A stretch of 64,000 nucleotides of DNA, from the NCBI GenBank assembly GCA_003134655.1, contig PLBY01000081.1:1-64000 (forward strand). Direction: 5' to 3'. Under the pieces are notes generated by a model that was not told where the DNA came from, did not search any database, and saw nothing but the letters and a program-made list of their open reading frames with translations. Source of the stretch: Acidobacteriaceae bacterium. Its GTDB lineage: Bacteria > Acidobacteriota > Terriglobia > Terriglobales > Acidobacteriaceae. The number at the start of each line of letters is the position of its first letter. The stretch's first letter is position 1. Below, in pieces: positions 62,701-64,000 of this stretch. The translations under genes and the position numbers were made by a program.

Positions 62701-63003
62701 GACTGGGTCGAGCGCTGGATTACCGATCCACAAGCGGTCAGCCCGGGTACGTCGATGCCGTCTGGCTTGTTCAAGCAGCAGGGTACCCAGTACGTCTTTG
62801 CGGGGCCGACCCCGCCAACGTTCAATGGGTATACGGGAGATCACCGCAAGCTGCTGACCGATTACATCTTCCAATTGACTCCGGAGGAACAGCGGCGAGT
62901 CGCGTCGTCCATGCCGCGGGCGAAGGCGGCCGTGCAGCGTTCGAGTACTCGTAAACAGGCGGCCGTGGAATCGCATCATACGGCGAGCGGTGGCTCGCGG
63001 TAG
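59737..63003 (+). CDS. Membrane-anchored octaheme cytochrome c of the bc-type complex
   Basis: This encodes 1088 residues from a GTG with GGAGG 5 nt upstream. One N-terminal membrane helix (~16-36) anchors it; residues ~75-235 are coiled-coil-like. Eight CXXCH heme motifs begin at Cys251, 303, 341, 373, 542, 685, 835 and 959. The first four sit in one multiheme region; the last four each start a mono-heme-like module of cytochrome c type. It lies directly after the cytochrome b genes and there is no separate cytochrome c1, so it probably accepts electrons from the Rieske protein. The size and heme number are far above c1 or f. Confidence 0.92.
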   Translation: MPEKPIPEQDPITGKSYAIHYLIATVILIGTLFWALYDEAWGQRPWKAFQDQWKDRYSAFLNTATSKSSKSEQSVEQDPQYAVLKQEYEKAYQDSKPQAEEARKKLDDASARLLAVQSVFTDRRAYVNALTYELETSTSDSAKASKKKDIDSYKAEQATVEFPDGTKKKFTFPQLEETYNEIRDERTKLSLELGDVLKPVTAAKAKMDDYISDHMVDLTPQQIQGLKRRATEWDPAIVQINVADANIVDRCESCHMNTREPLRVTAAAMTAKGAKRPDEYATAFVSHPEPELLSIHDPEKFGCSPCHQGNGRATTSIEKAHGNYEHWLWPLYPKENAQAGCQSCHSADMVLASGDVQFSTINNGKDLFRQRGCMGCHRYEGYDKEPEDLNSVGQQIKQIETQKKENVKNAADLMKQADAAESNDEANKLNDKAIALKVANSKADGRLQQLDFQSHSLMQDQKKVGPNLKDVRLKLNKNWIPVWLKKPSDFRPTTKMPNFRLTDHQIQAISAYIWQSGFTDELPKHKPGNAAHGKELFEERGCLACHSIGEGDQMQGGVFSANLTRVGEKANYDYLVRWIHNARQRTRPYCPYEKKDIGPEDYAKKGLPYQFDLDHSRCPNDGYELQVQNMTVMPSLRLSPEDAEDIATYLMTQKKQDPSSYAAASFMDDPALKEEGKKWVRQYGCAGCHEISGFEDEGRIGTELTFEGSKPIERLDFALFTEVAQRGGKGSEPIKDKDDLARLPDGPGTEPWYDHKGFFEHKLAEPNIYDQGKVKGETEALRMPNLHLTKDQVLDLTTFLLGSQETSLPQSYLYKPGDARHDIQEGWWIVKKYNCMGCHQFIPGQRTILMGLKQYQDVQEQLPPKLLTEGARVDPEWLRKFLSNPALSTTDTNRNGVRPYLKVRMPTFSFSDNELRKLVRFFEALSQQPLPYIPEEVPALTAKETDMARSLFSSTAAPCLKCHATGDPSHDKIATAPNFLLAKERLKPDWVERWITDPQAVSPGTSMPSGLFKQQGTQYVFAGPTPPTFNGYTGDHRKLLTDYIFQLTPEEQRRVASSMPRAKAAVQRSSTRKQAAVESHHTASGGSR

Positions 63004-63061
63004 GTGATTCGCGTTAGAATGACCGGTTTGGTGAATGCTCCTGCAGTTTGTTAGCTTTCTA

Positions 63062-63110
63062 CGGCGCGGGCGGGACGCCCGCGCGACAGCCGGCGAGACG
63101 CCGGCGCTAC
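63062..63110. repeat. Tandem-hairpin intergenic element, copy 2
   Basis: Two hairpins: GCGGGCG/CGCCCGC (63066-63082) and GCCGGCG/CGCCGGC (63089-63105), then GCTAC. The second half matches copy 1 at 57518-57539 with one change. It lies between the octaheme and cupredoxin-like genes. Confidence 0.7.
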
Positions 63111-63132
63111 CAGTTCAAAGAAAGGCGACATC

Positions 63133-63930
63133 ATGAATAAGAAGACAGGTTGGACAAAACTGACGGTCAGTGCGCTGGCATTGTGCGCGCTGCTGATCCT
63201 GGCAGGTTGCAGCAAGAAGGAGAATACGGAGCAATCGAGCAACGCTCCTGCGGAGTCGGCGGCCCCTGCGCAGCCGTCCACGCCCATCGATCCCGCGACG
63301 ATTGCTACTGTCAACGGAACGGTGAAGTTTGACGGCACGGCTCCCAAGGCCTCCAAGATCGACATGAGCCAGGACCCCGGCTGCAAGGGCACAAACGAAG
63401 CCGAAAACGTCGTCGTTACCGGCGGCGATCTCGCCAATGTCTTCGTCTATGTGAAAGACGGCCTCGGCAACCGCACCTTCGATGTGCCCAAGGATCCGGT
63501 TGTGCTTGACCAAAAGGGTTGCCAGTACCATCCCCACGTGTTGGGCGTGATAGCCGGCCAGACCGTACAGATCAAGAACGACGATCCTACGACGCACAAC
63601 ATCCATCCCACGCCCAAGGACAACCGGGAATGGAACGAATCGCAGCCGCCGTCTTCTCCGGCGATCGAAAAGAATTTCGCGCGCGAAGAGATCATGCTGC
63701 CCGTGAAGTGCAACCAGCACCCGTGGATGAAGATGTACATCAACGTGGTGAAGAGCCCGTTCTTCGCGGTCACCGGCAAGGATGGAAAGTATGAGATCAA
63801 GGGCCTGCCGCCGGGCGACTACACCATCGCGTTCGTCCAAGAGAAACTCGGCGAACAAGATCAAAAGGTGACAGTCGCCGCGAAAGATACAAAAACCGTG
63901 GACCAGAGCTTCAAACCAGCCGCCGAATAG
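63133..63930 (+). CDS. Cupredoxin-like lipoprotein with carboxypeptidase-regulatory-like tail
   Basis: This encodes 265 residues. A lipoprotein signal ends in the lipobox LAGC (Cys26). After a Ser/Ala/Pro linker, residues ~60-205 form a cupredoxin-like domain: DDPTTHNIHP (His155) and PVKCNQHPWMKM (Cys193, His196, Met201), the ligand set of a type-1 copper site, with Cys84 and Cys130 able to form a disulfide. The C-terminal ~60 residues (FAVTGKDGKYEIKGLPPGDY) are a CarboxypepD_reg-like beta domain. It could accept electrons from the octaheme protein, as plastocyanin does for cytochrome f. Copper binding is inferred from spacing only. Confidence 0.85.
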   Translation: MNKKTGWTKLTVSALALCALLILAGCSKKENTEQSSNAPAESAAPAQPSTPIDPATIATVNGTVKFDGTAPKASKIDMSQDPGCKGTNEAENVVVTGGDLANVFVYVKDGLGNRTFDVPKDPVVLDQKGCQYHPHVLGVIAGQTVQIKNDDPTTHNIHPTPKDNREWNESQPPSSPAIEKNFAREEIMLPVKCNQHPWMKMYINVVKSPFFAVTGKDGKYEIKGLPPGDYTIAFVQEKLGEQDQKVTVAAKDTKTVDQSFKPAAE

Positions 63931-63961
63931 AGGCGCCGGTGGTAAAATACCGGGTTGGACA

Positions 63962-63992
63962 GAGCAGGTTGCGCTCAGCGTGCGACCTGCTC
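63962..63992 (+). terminator. Hairpin at the window end
   Basis: GAGCAGGT (63962-63969) pairs with ACCTGCTC (63985-63992), with further inner pairs. It follows the cupredoxin gene by 32 nt and may end its transcript; a TAAAAT hexamer just before it may instead belong to a gene outside the window. Confidence 0.4.
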
Positions 63993-64000
63993 CGCCCTCC

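Overview
The window looks like a chromosomal segment of a member of the Acidobacteriota (Korobacter/Koribacter-like soil bacteria). The reasons are the fairly high GC content, large TonB-dependent receptors with an N-terminal carboxypeptidase-regulatory domain, a pair of FtsX-type permeases without an ATPase, many short secreted proteins of unknown function, and dispersed palindromic intergenic elements. This placement is inference from gene content; no rRNA gene is present.

Layout. 1-5900 is an accessory-looking stretch: small or unrecognised genes, a truncated phosphatase-family remnant, a frameshifted membrane protein, three degenerate copies of a short repeat about 2 kb apart, and a secreted protein built of about nine 35-residue repeats. 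It ends at a tRNA-Gly(CCC). 6253-10280 holds a Tat-exported amidase and three unrecognised genes, one with a NADAR-like signature. 10298-14026 is a leftward ABC export module (ATPase, thioredoxin-like protein, permease) followed by a RibD-C/DHFR-like reductase. 14267-22545 mixes a secreted transglutaminase-like protein, a seven-blade Kelch protein, a saccharopine-dehydrogenase-like reductase, a GAF-TM-TonB fusion, an isolated nuoB and a zinc alcohol dehydrogenase. 22718-29651 holds XdhC and MocA-type molybdenum-enzyme maturation genes, a HAD phosphatase, an ECF sigma factor with two small membrane proteins, a variant IscU-like scaffold, a cobalamin-binding-type protein, and a GAF/thioredoxin/Nudix set that fits oxidative-damage control. 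29656-32318 pairs an Nramp-related transporter with a PRC/MgtE-N/CBS regulator.

32462-40251 carries the two FtsX permeases, an alpha/beta hydrolase, an M28 peptidase with PDZ domain, a UbiD-family decarboxylase and small genes. 40439-51798 holds a broken Oar-like receptor, an S1/P1-type nuclease, an isolated nuoI, metH and an intact TonB-dependent receptor. 52215-54655 is nrdR, an NAD-type isocitrate dehydrogenase and a Fpg/MutM glycosylase. 54927-63930 ends with a tandem-domain secreted protein, ferrochelatase, and an unusual bc-type respiratory cluster: Rieske protein, b6-like cytochrome b, subunit IV-like protein, a membrane-anchored eight-heme cytochrome c and a cupredoxin-like lipoprotein.

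The strongest points for follow-up are the respiratory cluster, in which an octaheme protein appears to stand in for cytochrome c1 and every intergenic gap carries a palindromic element; the recurring -10 box placed 5-11 nt before start codons that lack a Shine-Dalgarno, suggesting leaderless mRNAs; the Nramp/MgtE-N pairing; the GAF-TonB fusion; and the NADAR-like secreted protein.
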